64,000 nucleotides of DNA from Streptomyces atratus (GCF_900119365.1 NZ_FPJO01000012.1:124001-188000); one strand, 5' to 3'. Counted from the first letter of the stretch, positions 27,165 to 36,560 are shown. Translations and numbers: made by a program. Notes: generated from the sequence alone by a model not told the origin.

Positions 27165-27266
27165 GGCCGCGCCCTGCTCGGGTTCGCGCTCGGCATCGCC
27201 GACCTCGTGGTCCTCGCCTTCCTCGTCGCCGGAAACGGCGTCGTCGCCTGGAACTTCGGCGGCTGA
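27165..27266 (+). pseudogene. 3-prime remnant of a small membrane protein gene
   Basis: The last 34 codons before the TGA at 27264-27266 have almost perfect G/C third positions and encode one hydrophobic helix (LLGFALGIADLVVLAFLVAG) ending NGVVAWNFGG. No matching start or upstream domain is present. The last 15 codons and the downstream 80 bases recur at 32531-32702. Confidence 0.55.
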
Positions 27267-27345
27267 ACCGGGCGGAGCGGACCTCGCCGCCGCGGTGCTC
27301 GGGTCCCGGGACACCATGTGCCCGCCGTACGCCCCGCCTCGGGCT
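27221..27345 (+). repeat. Left copy of a diverged direct repeat
   Basis: Two blocks match the right copy at 32531-32702. The first block (27221-27276) differs at about five of 56 positions and includes the gene tail ending NGVVAWNFGG and the GAACCGGGCG after its stop. The second block (27306-27345, around ACACCATGTGCCCGCCGTAC) is also nearly identical. The spacer between blocks is shorter here than in the right copy. Confidence 0.8.
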
Positions 27346-27458
27346 CGCGGAAACCGTGGTGTCCTCTGATCGCTCGACAGGACCGCCCGCATCCTGTTCG
27401 ATCATGGATGGCACAGCGGGCGTCCGTCTGGGGTGGGCTGCGGCGAGGGAGAGGGTGC

Positions 27459-28469
27459 GTGCTGGAGATAGCGGGGATCGGGGCAGCGGAGGAGCGGATC
27501 TACCGCCACCTGGTGGAGGTACGAGGTGCGGGCGTGGACGAGATCGTCCAACGGCTCCACATCCGGGAACGCGAGGCGGCGTCGCTTCTGTCCTCCCTGC
27601 ATGACAAAGGCCTGGTCGGGCGGCTGCCGGGCGACGGCGGCATGCGGTACGTACCCGTCCCGCCGGACGTGGCGCTGCAGCCTCTGCTGGCGCGCGGCCA
27701 AGAAGCGCTGGAGTGGGCGCGGCGTGGAGTGGAGCAGCTGGCCGAGGAGTACCGGGCGGGCGGCCGGCGCCATGACGCCGGGCAACTGGTCGAGGTGATC
27801 ACTGGGGCCGGCGCCATCCGTCAGCAGCTGCGCCAACTCGCCTACGGGGCCCGCAGTGACCTGCGGTGGTTCTGCAAGGCCGATCCCGTGGCGCTGCGCG
27901 CCCAGGACAACGACGAGGAGTTCGAGCTGCTCGCCCAGGGCATCCGCTACGAGGCGATCTACGAACGGGCCTGCCTGGAGCAGCCCGGCATGGTCGACAA
28001 CGTCGCCCAGGGCATCCGCGCCGGTGAAGTGGCCCGTGCCACCAGCGCACTCCCCGTGCGCATGGTCATCGTCGACAGCTCTGTCGCCGTCTGCCCGCTG
28101 ATGCCGGGCAGCACGACCGGCGCCCGCGGCGAGCCGACCGCCGCGATCATCCGCAGCAGCACTCTCCTGGACGCCCTCGTCGCCCTGTTCGACATCCAGT
28201 GGGCGGCGGGGACCCCACTGCACGTCACGGAGGCGGGCGAGCTGGCCGACTTCGCCGACGGCATGGGACCGGGCGGCAGTCTCGCCGACGACGAGCGCTA
28301 TCTGCTCTCCCTGGTCGTCGCGGGCGTGACGGACAAGGCGATCGCCACCCAGCTGCGTGTCAGCCACCGCACGGTGCAGCGCCGGATCACCGCGCTGATG
28401 CAGCGGGCGGGCGCGACGACGCGTACGCAGCTGGTGTGGCAGGCGGCGCGGCGCGACTGGCTGTCTTAG
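27459..28469 (+). CDS. TrmB/LuxR-like HTH transcriptional regulator
   Basis: Starting at GTG 27459 behind GGGAGAGG the protein has 336 residues. An N-terminal winged helix of TrmB type is seen (IYRHLVEVRGAGVDEIVQRL, ASLLSSLHDKGLVGRL), and the C-terminus is a LuxR/GerE helix-turn-helix (LLSLVVAGVTDKAIATQLRV followed by SHRTVQRRITALMQRAG). The middle has no recognised domain. This two-ended HTH layout is common in streptomycete regulators that sit next to secreted peptidases. It converges with the large subtilase gene and shares a terminator with it, which suggests it may control it, but no binding site is evident. Confidence 0.85.
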   Translation: MLEIAGIGAAEERIYRHLVEVRGAGVDEIVQRLHIREREAASLLSSLHDKGLVGRLPGDGGMRYVPVPPDVALQPLLARGQEALEWARRGVEQLAEEYRAGGRRHDAGQLVEVITGAGAIRQQLRQLAYGARSDLRWFCKADPVALRAQDNDEEFELLAQGIRYEAIYERACLEQPGMVDNVAQGIRAGEVARATSALPVRMVIVDSSVAVCPLMPGSTTGARGEPTAAIIRSSTLLDALVALFDIQWAAGTPLHVTEAGELADFADGMGPGGSLADDERYLLSLVVAGVTDKAIATQLRVSHRTVQRRITALMQRAGATTRTQLVWQAARRDWLS

Positions 28470-28477
28470 GACGCACG

Positions 28478-28509
28478 GAAGCCGCGACCGGGGCCGGTCG
28501 CGGCTTCCG
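28478..28509. terminator. Bidirectional hairpin terminator
   Basis: A perfect 13-bp stem (GGAAGCCGCGACC at 28478-28490 and GGTCGCGGCTTCC at 28497-28509) with a 6-base loop lies between the convergent regulator and subtilase genes and can serve both. Confidence 0.9.
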
Positions 28510-28520
28510 GATCTCGCGTA

Positions 28521-31500
28521 CTACCTCAGCGCGTACGCCCGCTCGATCTCCTGCGTCACCTCGTTGCCCGCGTCGTCCCAGGCGCGGACCCGCAGCGTGA
28601 CGTACCCGCTGGTGCGGGCAGTCGAGGGGTGGGTGACCCGGACGCGGTAGGCGCCGTCGCCCCGGGCGGAAGCCCTCGCCGCCCGCCAGTGCCCGCCGTC
28701 GTCGTACGAGACGGACACCTCCATGCCCTTCACGGAACGGCCCGTCAGACCGTCCTGGTGACGGGCGCTCACTCCGAAGGCGAAGGACCCGGAGTCAGGG
28801 GCGGAGCCCTGGAGGTCGGTGGCCACGTCGTAGTCGAGCTGGAGGAGGGGAATCAGGGACTCCTTGCCCTCGGCCGGGCGAGGGGCCGTGAACGACCAGC
28901 GGGTGCTGGTGGCCCGCGAGAGGGTGCCCTCGGGGCTGGTGCGCTTCACGTCCAGGTCCAACTGGTAACGGCCGTTGTCCCCGCCCGCGGGGAAGGTGCC
29001 CCACGCCCGGGGGCCTTCGGCGAGGATCTCGCCGTCGCGACGCAGTACGGCGCGGGTCTCGTCGGGGTAGGGGGTGTCGGCGCCCTTGCGGGGCAGGGCG
29101 TAGCCGTAGTGGCCGGAGGCGGTGTCGGTGAACTCGGGGATCCCTATGGTCAGCTGGTCGCCCTTGCGGTGGGCGAGCCCTTCGACACCTCGGGGGATCG
29201 CCGGGCGCACCACGGGGGCGTACCAGCTCTCCGTGGCGTGCTCACCGGGCCGGTAGGTGCGCAGGGGGCCGAACATGCCGGTCCCCACTGCCTGGATCGC
29301 CCAGGTGTTGCGGGGGTTGACCCAGTGCAGCCACCGGGTGTCGGCGGGACCGCTCAGGTACTCCGTCCGCGCCTGCCCGGTGCGGACGTACCGGGACCGA
29401 ATGGAGAGGTACACGTCCTCCCCCTCCCACGGACGCCAGGACGGCCGGTCCTCCGCGACGTAGCGCGCCCCGCCCGTGTCCGGGTAGCGCGAGACCACGG
29501 TGGCCGTGTTCTTCGGCCCGACTTTGTGGACCACGTGCTCGGGGACGCGCTGTTGGGCGACCTGCACGACGTCGTAGAGGTAGGGGCTTTCCGGGGTCCC
29601 CTTCAACTCCAGCACGGCGCCCGGCGCGCGCAGCCGCTGCGCGGTGGCGTGGGAGGCGTACAGCCCGATCGCGGGCAGTCGCTGGCTCACCGGCTGCCAG
29701 GTCGCGGCCGCGTACCTGTTGCCGCCGGCGGTGGTGACGGCGGCCGCGGCTCCGGCTCGGGCGGCCGAGGTCACCGCCTCGTCGTACTCCACCCCCTCCA
29801 GTTCCACGAGCACCGCCGTTCCGCGGACGTCCGTGCCCCGTGCGCGCAGCGCCGCGTAGTCCTCGGGGCGTCCGTGACCGGCGTCCACCACCCGCAGGCG
29901 CCGCACGCCGTCCACGGCGGGGGAGTTGTGGAGCAGACGGACGGGGACACCGGCCGCGGCGGTGGCGGAGATTGCGCGTGCGCGGAGCATCGGTGCGGTC
30001 AGCTGCCAGCGGGAGGTGAACTCGAAGGTTCCCTCGGTGAACTCCTCGGTGGGCGTGACGTAGAGGAGCTGTCCGCCGCTGTGTCCGCTGCCGAAGAAGC
30101 TGGCGAACTCCCGGTCGCCGGTTTTCCAGTGGGTGGAGAAGACCATCGGGCCCCGCTGCTCGGCCGGCTTGGGGGTCCGGATCTCCACGGGGACCGCCTT
30201 GCGTGCGTCGAGCACCAGCTCCGTGGCGCCGCCCACCCGCAGGTGGGGGTTGACCACCAGGCTGTTGGTGACGTTGTCCTCCGTCGACTGCGTGATGACG
30301 CCGTGCAGGTAGTACATGCCCTCGGGCACGTCCACCGTCAGGCTCTGCCCCGCCGGCACCTCCTGGACGACATCGAAGCGGCCCGTGGGACCCAGCAGGA
30401 TCAGCGGGAAGACGGTCGCCGGCTGCCCGGCGCGGTCGATGCCGCGCACGGTGACCTTGTGCGTGACCGGGTCCTTCACCGCGGAGAGGACGGTGTGCGT
30501 GACGGCCTGTCCGTCGGCCGAGGTGGCGGTGAGGCGGCCGCTGTAGACGCCCTCCGGCAGCGCGGGCGCGTCGAGGGTCACGGTCACGTCGGTGGTGCCG
30601 TGGGCGTCCACGGTGACCTGCGCGGGGGCGCCTATGGTGCCTGCCGGGGCCGGGGAGCCGTAGAGCTTGTCGAAGGTGGTGTCCAGCGTGAGCGAGACGG
30701 GCGCGTCGCCGTCGTTGGTGTAGGTGACGCTCACCTGCCGCGGGCCCGCGTCCGGTGCCAGGGCGCCGAAGGTGGTGGTGCCGGTGGCGCGCACCTGCTG
30801 GCGCACCGAGCGGGCCACGTCCACCCGGCCGGTGCCCTGCTCGTAGACCGTCTGGTCGGAGGCGGTACGCGTCGTGCTCATCAACGCGTCCTTGAGCTGC
30901 TGGGCGCTCCAGTCGGGGTGGCGCCCGGCCAGGATCGCTGCCGCGCCCGCCACGTGCGGGGTCGCCATGGACGTACCCGACGCGGCGGTGTAGGCCACGT
31001 CCACCGGGTTGCCCATGGACGTGCCGGCCGCGCGGGCGGCGACGATGCCGACGCCGGGGGCGGTGAGGTCGGGCTTGACGCCGTTGTCCCCGACGCGCGG
31101 GCCGCGGCTGGAGAAGGGGGCCAGCTTGTCGTCGCGGTCGACGGCGCCCACGGTCAGTGCGCTCGCCGCGGCGCCCGGGGAGCCTACTGAGTAGTCGGAG
31201 CCCGTGTTGCCCGCCGCGACGACGAAGAGGGTGCCGGTCTCCTCGCTGAGGCCGTTGAGGACGAGGCTGAGTACGTCCGTGCCGTCGGTGGGCTGGCCGC
31301 CCAGGCTCATGCTGACGATGTCGGCGCCCGAGTGGGCGGCCCAGTCCATGCCGCCCATGATGGCGGAGTACGAGCCGGAGCCGCCGTCGTCGAGCACCTT
31401 GCCTATCAGCAGCCGTGCCCCCGGTGCCACGCCCTTGCGCGAGCCGCCCGAGGCGGTGCCGCTGCCGGCGATGGTGGAGGCGACATGGGTGCCGTGGCCG

Positions 31501-32360
31501 TGGCCGTCGTTCGCGGTGGGCTCGTCGGTGAAGTTGCGTGCTTCGCCGAGTTTCCCGGCCAGGTCGGGGTGGGTGGCGTCGACGCCGGTGTCCAGGACGG
31601 CGACGGTCGCGCCGTTTCCGTCGTAGCCGGCCTTCCACGCCTCGGGCGCACCGATCTGCGCGGTGCTGCGATCGAGGGAGGCGTGGACCTTCGCGTCCAG
31701 CCACAGCTTCTCGACGCCGCCCTCGAAGGCCGCGTTCTTGAAAGCAGAGTTCTTGGAAGAAGAGTTCTTGGAAGCGTTCTTCGCGCCGCCCTCGGCGCTG
31801 CTCTTGGCGAGCGCGTCGTCGTCGATGGCCTTCCAGAAGCGCCCGGCCTGCTTCTTGTCCGCCTTCAGTGCCGAGCCGCGCAGGCTCTTGATGACCAGGC
31901 CCTTGCGCGAACCGGTGGGCGCTCCCTTGGACGTGGGGTTCGTGCCGCCGGTGTAGCGGGCGATCAGCGGGATGGCGGAGGTGTGGGCGTCGTCGTACCC
32001 CTGCTTGACCAGGGAGGTGATGTTGAACAGCTGCCGGTCCAGTTTGCCGGAGGCGATGTACGGGAGCGCGGCGCGGGGCAGCACGTACAGCTGCTTGTCG
32101 ATCTCCAGCTGGGTGAAGTCGGCCTGCGAAGCGCCCGAGGCCGGCTCGACGGAGACGGCCTTCCGGCCGCCGGGGAAGGTCTCCAGCCGCACCCGGTCAC
32201 CGGTCACGAGCGTGACGGAGCTGACCTGGGGACGGCCGGCGGAGTTCGCGCCGATGGAGGCGGGCGCCGGGGCGGCGCTCGCGCCGGAGGAGGTGGGGGC
32301 CAAGGTGGCGATGAGGACTCCTGCCGCCAGTACGGCGGCAGAGCGATACCGTCTGTGCAT
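28521..32360 (-). CDS. Large secreted S8 family serine peptidase (subtilase)
   Basis: The ATG at 32358-32360 follows GGAAAGG and starts a Sec signal peptide (MHRRYRSAAVLAAGVLIATL). The frame remains open 37 codons upstream but without a signal or ribosome site. The 1279-residue preproprotein has a propeptide, then the catalytic triad Asp257 (VAVLDTGVD), His292 (GHGTHVAS) and Ser464 (SGTSMATPHVAG). The remaining 800 residues contain Ig-like beta domains and a protease-associated-like segment (about residues 860-930) and resemble large streptomycete extracellular subtilases of about 1100-1250 residues. A short Ser/Lys/Asn repeat (KNSSSKNSAFKNAAFEGG) lies before the catalytic domain. It should degrade proteins outside the cell. 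Confidence 0.93.
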   Translation of the reverse strand: MHRRYRSAAVLAAGVLIATLAPTSSGASAAPAPASIGANSAGRPQVSSVTLVTGDRVRLETFPGGRKAVSVEPASGASQADFTQLEIDKQLYVLPRAALPYIASGKLDRQLFNITSLVKQGYDDAHTSAIPLIARYTGGTNPTSKGAPTGSRKGLVIKSLRGSALKADKKQAGRFWKAIDDDALAKSSAEGGAKNASKNSSSKNSAFKNAAFEGGVEKLWLDAKVHASLDRSTAQIGAPEAWKAGYDGNGATVAVLDTGVDATHPDLAGKLGEARNFTDEPTANDGHGHGTHVASTIAGSGTASGGSRKGVAPGARLLIGKVLDDGGSGSYSAIMGGMDWAAHSGADIVSMSLGGQPTDGTDVLSLVLNGLSEETGTLFVVAAGNTGSDYSVGSPGAAASALTVGAVDRDDKLAPFSSRGPRVGDNGVKPDLTAPGVGIVAARAAGTSMGNPVDVAYTAASGTSMATPHVAGAAAILAGRHPDWSAQQLKDALMSTTRTASDQTVYEQGTGRVDVARSVRQQVRATGTTTFGALAPDAGPRQVSVTYTNDGDAPVSLTLDTTFDKLYGSPAPAGTIGAPAQVTVDAHGTTDVTVTLDAPALPEGVYSGRLTATSADGQAVTHTVLSAVKDPVTHKVTVRGIDRAGQPATVFPLILLGPTGRFDVVQEVPAGQSLTVDVPEGMYYLHGVITQSTEDNVTNSLVVNPHLRVGGATELVLDARKAVPVEIRTPKPAEQRGPMVFSTHWKTGDREFASFFGSGHSGGQLLYVTPTEEFTEGTFEFTSRWQLTAPMLRARAISATAAAGVPVRLLHNSPAVDGVRRLRVVDAGHGRPEDYAALRARGTDVRGTAVLVELEGVEYDEAVTSAARAGAAAAVTTAGGNRYAAATWQPVSQRLPAIGLYASHATAQRLRAPGAVLELKGTPESPYLYDVVQVAQQRVPEHVVHKVGPKNTATVVSRYPDTGGARYVAEDRPSWRPWEGEDVYLSIRSRYVRTGQARTEYLSGPADTRWLHWVNPRNTWAIQAVGTGMFGPLRTYRPGEHATESWYAPVVRPAIPRGVEGLAHRKGDQLTIGIPEFTDTASGHYGYALPRKGADTPYPDETRAVLRRDGEILAEGPRAWGTFPAGGDNGRYQLDLDVKRTSPEGTLSRATSTRWSFTAPRPAEGKESLIPLLQLDYDVATDLQGSAPDSGSFAFGVSARHQDGLTGRSVKGMEVSVSYDDGGHWRAARASARGDGAYRVRVTHPSTARTSGYVTLRVRAWDDAGNEVTQEIERAYALR

Positions 32361-32719
32361 CGGAACCTTTCCAGGAGGCAAGGAGATGGACACGCGGTGC
32401 GGCTCAAGACTGGGGCCCCACTGATCGGCCGCACCAGCCTTTTCCCTGCCGTGCTTGCGACATGTCGCCAAAACGACACGGTGTGCTCCACCGCGCGTAC
32501 CAGCGGAATCACCGGGGCCGAGCGGCCCCTCCTCGTCACCGGCAACGGCCTCGTCGCCCGGAACTTCGCCGGCTGAACCGGGCGCGGAGCCCGACGCCCT
32601 TTCCCGCCCGGACGGGCCCGGGGACGGGGCGAGGAAGACCGCACCCGGCCGTGCGCGGGTGCCGGGGCACCATGCGCCCGCCGTACGCCCCGCCCCGGGC
32701 TCGTAGAATCGAGCCCACC
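32361..32719. other. Intergenic region containing the right repeat copy
   Basis: Between the divergent subtilase and cysteine desulfurase genes, these 359 bases hold the promoters of both. The right half consists of the tail-of-gene repeat also found near 27.2 kb, with no complete gene. Confidence 0.6.
32531..32702 (+). repeat. Right copy of a diverged direct repeat
   Basis: This copy begins CCTCGTCACCGGCAACGG and encodes the tail LLVTGNGLVARNFAG with the same TGAACCGGGCG after the stop. After a longer GC-rich spacer it resumes similarity at GGCACCATGCGCCCGCC (from about 32665), ending just before the cysteine desulfurase ribosome site. It probably marks the original end of the gene upstream of the desulfurase. 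Confidence 0.8.
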
Positions 32720-33889
32720 ATGGCTTACCTCGACCACGCCGCGACCACGCCGATGCTTCCGGAAGCGATCGAGGCGATGACCGCCCAGCTCGCCGTCACC
32801 GGCAACGCGTCCTCACTGCACGCCGCCGGGCGCCGGGCCCGCCGTACCGTCGAGGAGTCGAGAGAGACCCTCGCCGATGCGCTCGGCGCACGCCCCAGCG
32901 AGGTGGTCTTCACCTCCGGCGGCACCGAGGCCGACAACCTCGCCGTGAAGGGCCTGTACTGGGCCCGCCGCGACGCCGCCCCCCGCCGCACCCGGGTGCT
33001 GGCCAGCCCCGTCGAGCACCACGCGGTGCTGGACGCCGTCGACTGGCTCGCCGAACACGAGGGCGCGAACGTCGAATACCTCCCCGTCGACCGGCACGGA
33101 CGCGTCCACCCGGACGCCCTGCGCGAGGCGATCCTCCGCGACCCCGGCGATGTCGCGATGGTCACCGTGATGTGGGCCAACAACGAGATCGGCACCATCA
33201 TGCCGGTACGCGAACTGGCCGACGTGGCCCGTGAGTTCGATGTGCCGATGCATGCGGACGCGGTGCAGGCCTTCGGGCAGCTGGAGGTCGACTTCGCCCG
33301 GTCCGGGCTGGCCGCGATGACGGTCAGCGCACACAAGATCGGCGGTCCGTTCGGCATCGGCGCGCTGCTGCTCGGCCGCGAATACACCCCCGTACCCGTG
33401 CTCCACGGCGGCGGCCAGGAGCGGCACGTCCGCTCGGGCACCCTCGATGTGCCCGCCATCGCCTCCTTCGCCCTCGCGGGGCGGCTGGCCGCCGACGGAC
33501 GCGAGGAGTTCGCCCGCGAGATCGGCGGACTCCGCGACGAACTGGTCGCGGCCGTGCGGGCGGCCGTGCCCGATGCCGTCCTCGGCGGCGACCCGGCCCC
33601 CGGCGGCCGGCTCCCCGCCAACGCCCACTTCACCTTCCCCGGCTGCGAGGGCGACTCCCTGCTCCTGCTGCTGGACGCCCAGGGCATCGAATGCTCCACC
33701 GGCTCCGCCTGCACCGCCGGGATCGCCCAGCCCAGCCACGTACTGCTGGCCACCGGCACCGACCCGGACCTGGCCCGCGGCACCCTGCGCTTCTCGCTCG
33801 GCCACACGTCCACCCGGCAGGACATCGACGAGGTCGCCCGCGCGATCGGACCGGCGGTGGAGCGGGCGCGCACTGCGGGACTCAGCTGA
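32720..33889 (+). CDS. Cysteine desulfurase (NifS/IscS-like)
   Basis: The 389-residue protein begins MAYLDHAATTPMLPEA, the standard start of this class. The pyridoxal-phosphate lysine is Lys206 in VSAHKIGGPFGIG, and the persulfide cysteine is in the mobile loop ECSTGSACTAG near residue 328. It removes sulfur from cysteine, giving alanine and an enzyme-bound persulfide. The gene mnmA, which needs such sulfur for 2-thiouridine in tRNA, lies 0.8 kb downstream, so this enzyme is probably its sulfur donor. The start ATG follows GAGCCCACC, a weak ribosome site. Confidence 0.94.
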   Translation: MAYLDHAATTPMLPEAIEAMTAQLAVTGNASSLHAAGRRARRTVEESRETLADALGARPSEVVFTSGGTEADNLAVKGLYWARRDAAPRRTRVLASPVEHHAVLDAVDWLAEHEGANVEYLPVDRHGRVHPDALREAILRDPGDVAMVTVMWANNEIGTIMPVRELADVAREFDVPMHADAVQAFGQLEVDFARSGLAAMTVSAHKIGGPFGIGALLLGREYTPVPVLHGGGQERHVRSGTLDVPAIASFALAGRLAADGREEFAREIGGLRDELVAAVRAAVPDAVLGGDPAPGGRLPANAHFTFPGCEGDSLLLLLDAQGIECSTGSACTAGIAQPSHVLLATGTDPDLARGTLRFSLGHTSTRQDIDEVARAIGPAVERARTAGLS

Positions 33890-33954
33890 CTCCGGCCGAT
33901 CCGGGCCCGTCCGGCGGCCGGCCGGGCCCCGCGGTCACCCCGTGTGCCGGGCGG

Positions 33955-34635
33955 TCACCGCTTGTCCGCCGCCCGCACCAGCTTCAGATACCGGTCCCAG
34001 TCCCAGTGCTTGCCCGGATCGGTGTGGTCCGTGCCCGGCACCTCCACGTGCCCGACGATGTGCTCCCGGTCCGCCGGTATCCCGTACCGCCCGCAGATCG
34101 CCGCTGTGAGCCGCGCAGAGGCCCCGTACATCGCCGCCGTGAAGTCCTGCGGCCGGTCCACGAAGCCCTCGTGCTCTATGCCGACGCTGCGCTCGTTGTA
34201 CGACCTGTTCCCCGCGTGGAACGCCACATCCAGCTCACGGATCATCTGCGTCACATGGCCGTCCTTGCGCACCACGTAGTGCGCCGCCGCTCCGTGTCCC
34301 GGGTCCTGGAAGACCTTCACCGCACTCTGATAGCTGCCCTGGGTGACGTGGATGACGACCCGGTCGATCGTGTAGTCGTCGGGGCGGTCGGCCCGCCGCC
34401 AGTTCGCCGAGGACGCCGCTATCCACTGGGCCCGCGCGAAATCCACCTCGCCGGGCTTGCGGGGCTTCTCCACCCCTGGCAGCCGCCACCAGGCATGCTC
34501 CAGCTGCTCGCGTGCCAGCAGGGCCGTGCCCGCGGCCGTGACCGCGGCGCCGATCAGCAGCCCGCGCCGGCTGATGCCGTGCCCGGACTTCGCGCCCCCG
34601 GAGCTCTTGGCGCCCGATGTCCCCTTGGTCCCCAT
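33955..34635 (-). CDS. Tat-exported N-acetylmuramoyl-L-alanine amidase (Amidase_2)
   Basis: The 226-residue protein from ATG 34635 has a twin-arginine signal (SRRGLLIGAAVTAAG at about residues 23-37). The Amidase_2 core shows VIHVTQGSYQSAV with the first zinc histidine, an AHYVVRKDG strand, SVGIEHEGF and a second histidine region (HIVGHVEVPGTDHTDPGKHW). The enzyme should cleave the amide bond between muramic acid and the peptide stem. It is convergent with the desulfurase and divergent from mnmA, with its start 62 bases from the mnmA start. Confidence 0.9.
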   Translation of the reverse strand: MGTKGTSGAKSSGGAKSGHGISRRGLLIGAAVTAAGTALLAREQLEHAWWRLPGVEKPRKPGEVDFARAQWIAASSANWRRADRPDDYTIDRVVIHVTQGSYQSAVKVFQDPGHGAAAHYVVRKDGHVTQMIRELDVAFHAGNRSYNERSVGIEHEGFVDRPQDFTAAMYGASARLTAAICGRYGIPADREHIVGHVEVPGTDHTDPGKHWDWDRYLKLVRAADKR

Positions 34636-34696
34636 GTGATCCACAACGCATATCCGAGAGCGTTCGGTTCCCGGCGCCCCGTACCCTGGTGGAGCT

Positions 34697-35833
34697 ATGA
34701 CTGAGACTTCCCAGCGCCCCCTCCGTGTGCTCGCCGCCATGTCGGGCGGTGTCGACTCCGCCGTCGCCGCGGCCCGCGCCGCCGAGGCGGGCCACGACGT
34801 GACCGGTGTGCACCTCGCCCTCTCCGCCAACCCGCAGTCCTTCCGTACCGGAGCGCGCGGCTGTTGCACGATCGAGGACTCCCGCGACGCCCGCCGGGCC
34901 GCGGACGTCATCGGCATCCCGTTCTACGTCTGGGACCTGGCGGAACGCTTCCGCGAGGACGTCGTGGACGATTTCATCGCCGAGTACGAGGCGGGCCGCA
35001 CGCCCAACCCCTGCCTGCGCTGCAACGAGAAGATCAAGTTCGCCGCGCTCCTGGACAAGGCCCTCGCGCTGGGCTTCGACGCGGTCTGTACCGGCCACTA
35101 CGCCACCGTCGTCCTCGACGAGGACGGCAGCCGCGAGCTGCACCGCGCCTCCGACATGGCCAAGGACCAGTCGTACGTCCTCGGCGTCCTGGACGAGAAG
35201 CAGCTCGCCCACGCGATGTTCCCGCTCGGCGACACCCTCACCACCAAGGACGAGATCCGCGCCGAGGCCGAGCGCCGGGGCCTCGCGGTCGCCAAGAAGC
35301 CCGACAGCCACGACATCTGCTTCATCGCCGACGGCGACACCCAGGGCTTCCTGGCGAGCCGGCTCGGCGGCAAGGCGGAGGGCGACATCCTCGACGAGTC
35401 GGGCACGAAGGTCGGCACCCACGAGGGTGCCTTCGGCTTCACCATCGGCCAGCGCAAGGGCCTGCGCATCGGCCACCCCGCCCCCGACGGCAAGCCGCGC
35501 TACGTCCTGGACATCTCCCCGGTGAACAACACGGTGACGGTCGGCCCGGTCGAAGCCCTCGACGTCACCGCCCTCACCGCCATCAAGCCCCGCTGGTGCG
35601 GCACGGCCCCGACCGCCCCCGGCACCTACACCGCCCAGCTCCGCGCCCACGGCGGCGAGACCGAGGTCACGGCCGAACTCGTCGACGGCACCCTGAACGT
35701 CACCTTCACCGAGCCGGTAAGGGGCGTGGCCCCCGGCCAGGCGGTCGTCCTGTACGACGGCACCCGCGTGGTCGGCTCGGCGACGATCGCCACGACGGTA
35801 CGGCGGGAGAGGGCGGCGGCAACACCCGGCTGA
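34697..35833 (+). CDS. mnmA: tRNA 2-thiouridine(34) synthase MnmA
   Basis: The 378-residue protein has the PP-loop SGGVDSAVAA at about residues 16-25, the catalytic cysteines Cys106 (NPCLRC) and Cys208 (HDICFIADG), and the C-terminal beta barrel typical of MnmA/TrmU. It adenylates U34 of tRNAs for Glu, Gln and Lys and inserts sulfur delivered from a cysteine desulfurase. The nearby desulfurase gene fits this need. Length and motifs are normal and there is no sign of disruption. Confidence 0.97.
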   Translation: MTETSQRPLRVLAAMSGGVDSAVAAARAAEAGHDVTGVHLALSANPQSFRTGARGCCTIEDSRDARRAADVIGIPFYVWDLAERFREDVVDDFIAEYEAGRTPNPCLRCNEKIKFAALLDKALALGFDAVCTGHYATVVLDEDGSRELHRASDMAKDQSYVLGVLDEKQLAHAMFPLGDTLTTKDEIRAEAERRGLAVAKKPDSHDICFIADGDTQGFLASRLGGKAEGDILDESGTKVGTHEGAFGFTIGQRKGLRIGHPAPDGKPRYVLDISPVNNTVTVGPVEALDVTALTAIKPRWCGTAPTAPGTYTAQLRAHGGETEVTAELVDGTLNVTFTEPVRGVAPGQAVVLYDGTRVVGSATIATTVRRERAAATPG

Positions 35834-36560
35834 CCGACCCTGGCCCGTCCCGGCCCAGGCTGACCCGCCGGGGCAGACACTGCCAAGGTGGGCGTCAGCT
35901 GGTCTGAGGAAGCCGAGTGGCTGCACGCCCACCCGCACGGCGAGTATGAGACGTGTTTCGACGGGGAGGCGGCGGCGCCCGGCGTCGGAGGGCAGCGAGT
36001 TCGTGTTCGAGAGCGATGGCTTCACAGGCCGACGCGACGACTGGTAGCGATCACACGGCCCGACGCGCTGCTCGTATCCACGGGAGCCACGCTTAACGCT
36101 CCCGCCTGTCCGCGCTGCACCGCTGGTTCCAGGACAACCTGTGGCTGGTGACGCCCGACAGGGACACCGTGCACCGCACTAAACGGACCGAGAACCTCAT
36201 CGAGCTGAGCCCGAAGCCGACTAACGTCAACACTTCATGTACTTGCTCGACGTCACCAGCATGGACATTGACCAGGGGCCGGGCCCTGTCAGGCTGCGAC
36301 ACCGCACTGTTGAACACTGGGATACCTGCTGGACTTCCTCACTGAGGAGAGGCCTAGAGGTTCAGCATCCGGCGCAAGCTGTCGTGGGGCATCTCGCGGA
36401 GTTCTGCGGCGATGATTCGTGTGTCCGTCCGTTGAGGTCTTGCGACCACAGATGGCCCGCGAGGCGATCAAGCGCAGGTCACACAAGGGCCTGAGCAGCC
36501 ACGCTGTACTGCCGCGCGATCACCGCCTGCACAAATACCAACACCTTCACGGTAATCCAT
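35834..36560. other. Gene-poor stretch with decayed coding traces
   Basis: This 727-nt stretch has no intact gene. On the plus strand three adjacent pieces in different frames look like the body of one degraded protein: SWSEEAEWLHAHPHGEYE (near 35890-35945), then SEFVFESDGFTGRRDDW and a stop (near 35994-36047), then LHRWFQDNLWLVTPDRDT (near 36115-36170). On the minus strand RIIAAELREMPHDSLRRM ends at a stop near 36356. GC content falls here compared with flanking genes. The fragments precede the toxin island and may be old immunity or mobile-element remains, but I cannot name the families. Confidence 0.55.

Noticed and set aside
28629..31190. 853-codon plus-strand frame
   Set aside because: Antisense to the subtilase, whose catalytic triad and signal peptide are intact.
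35888..36151. 87-codon plus-strand frame as a real gene
   Set aside because: The start looks gene-like, but similarity to a single protein continues across three different frames with stops, so it is treated as decayed sequence.
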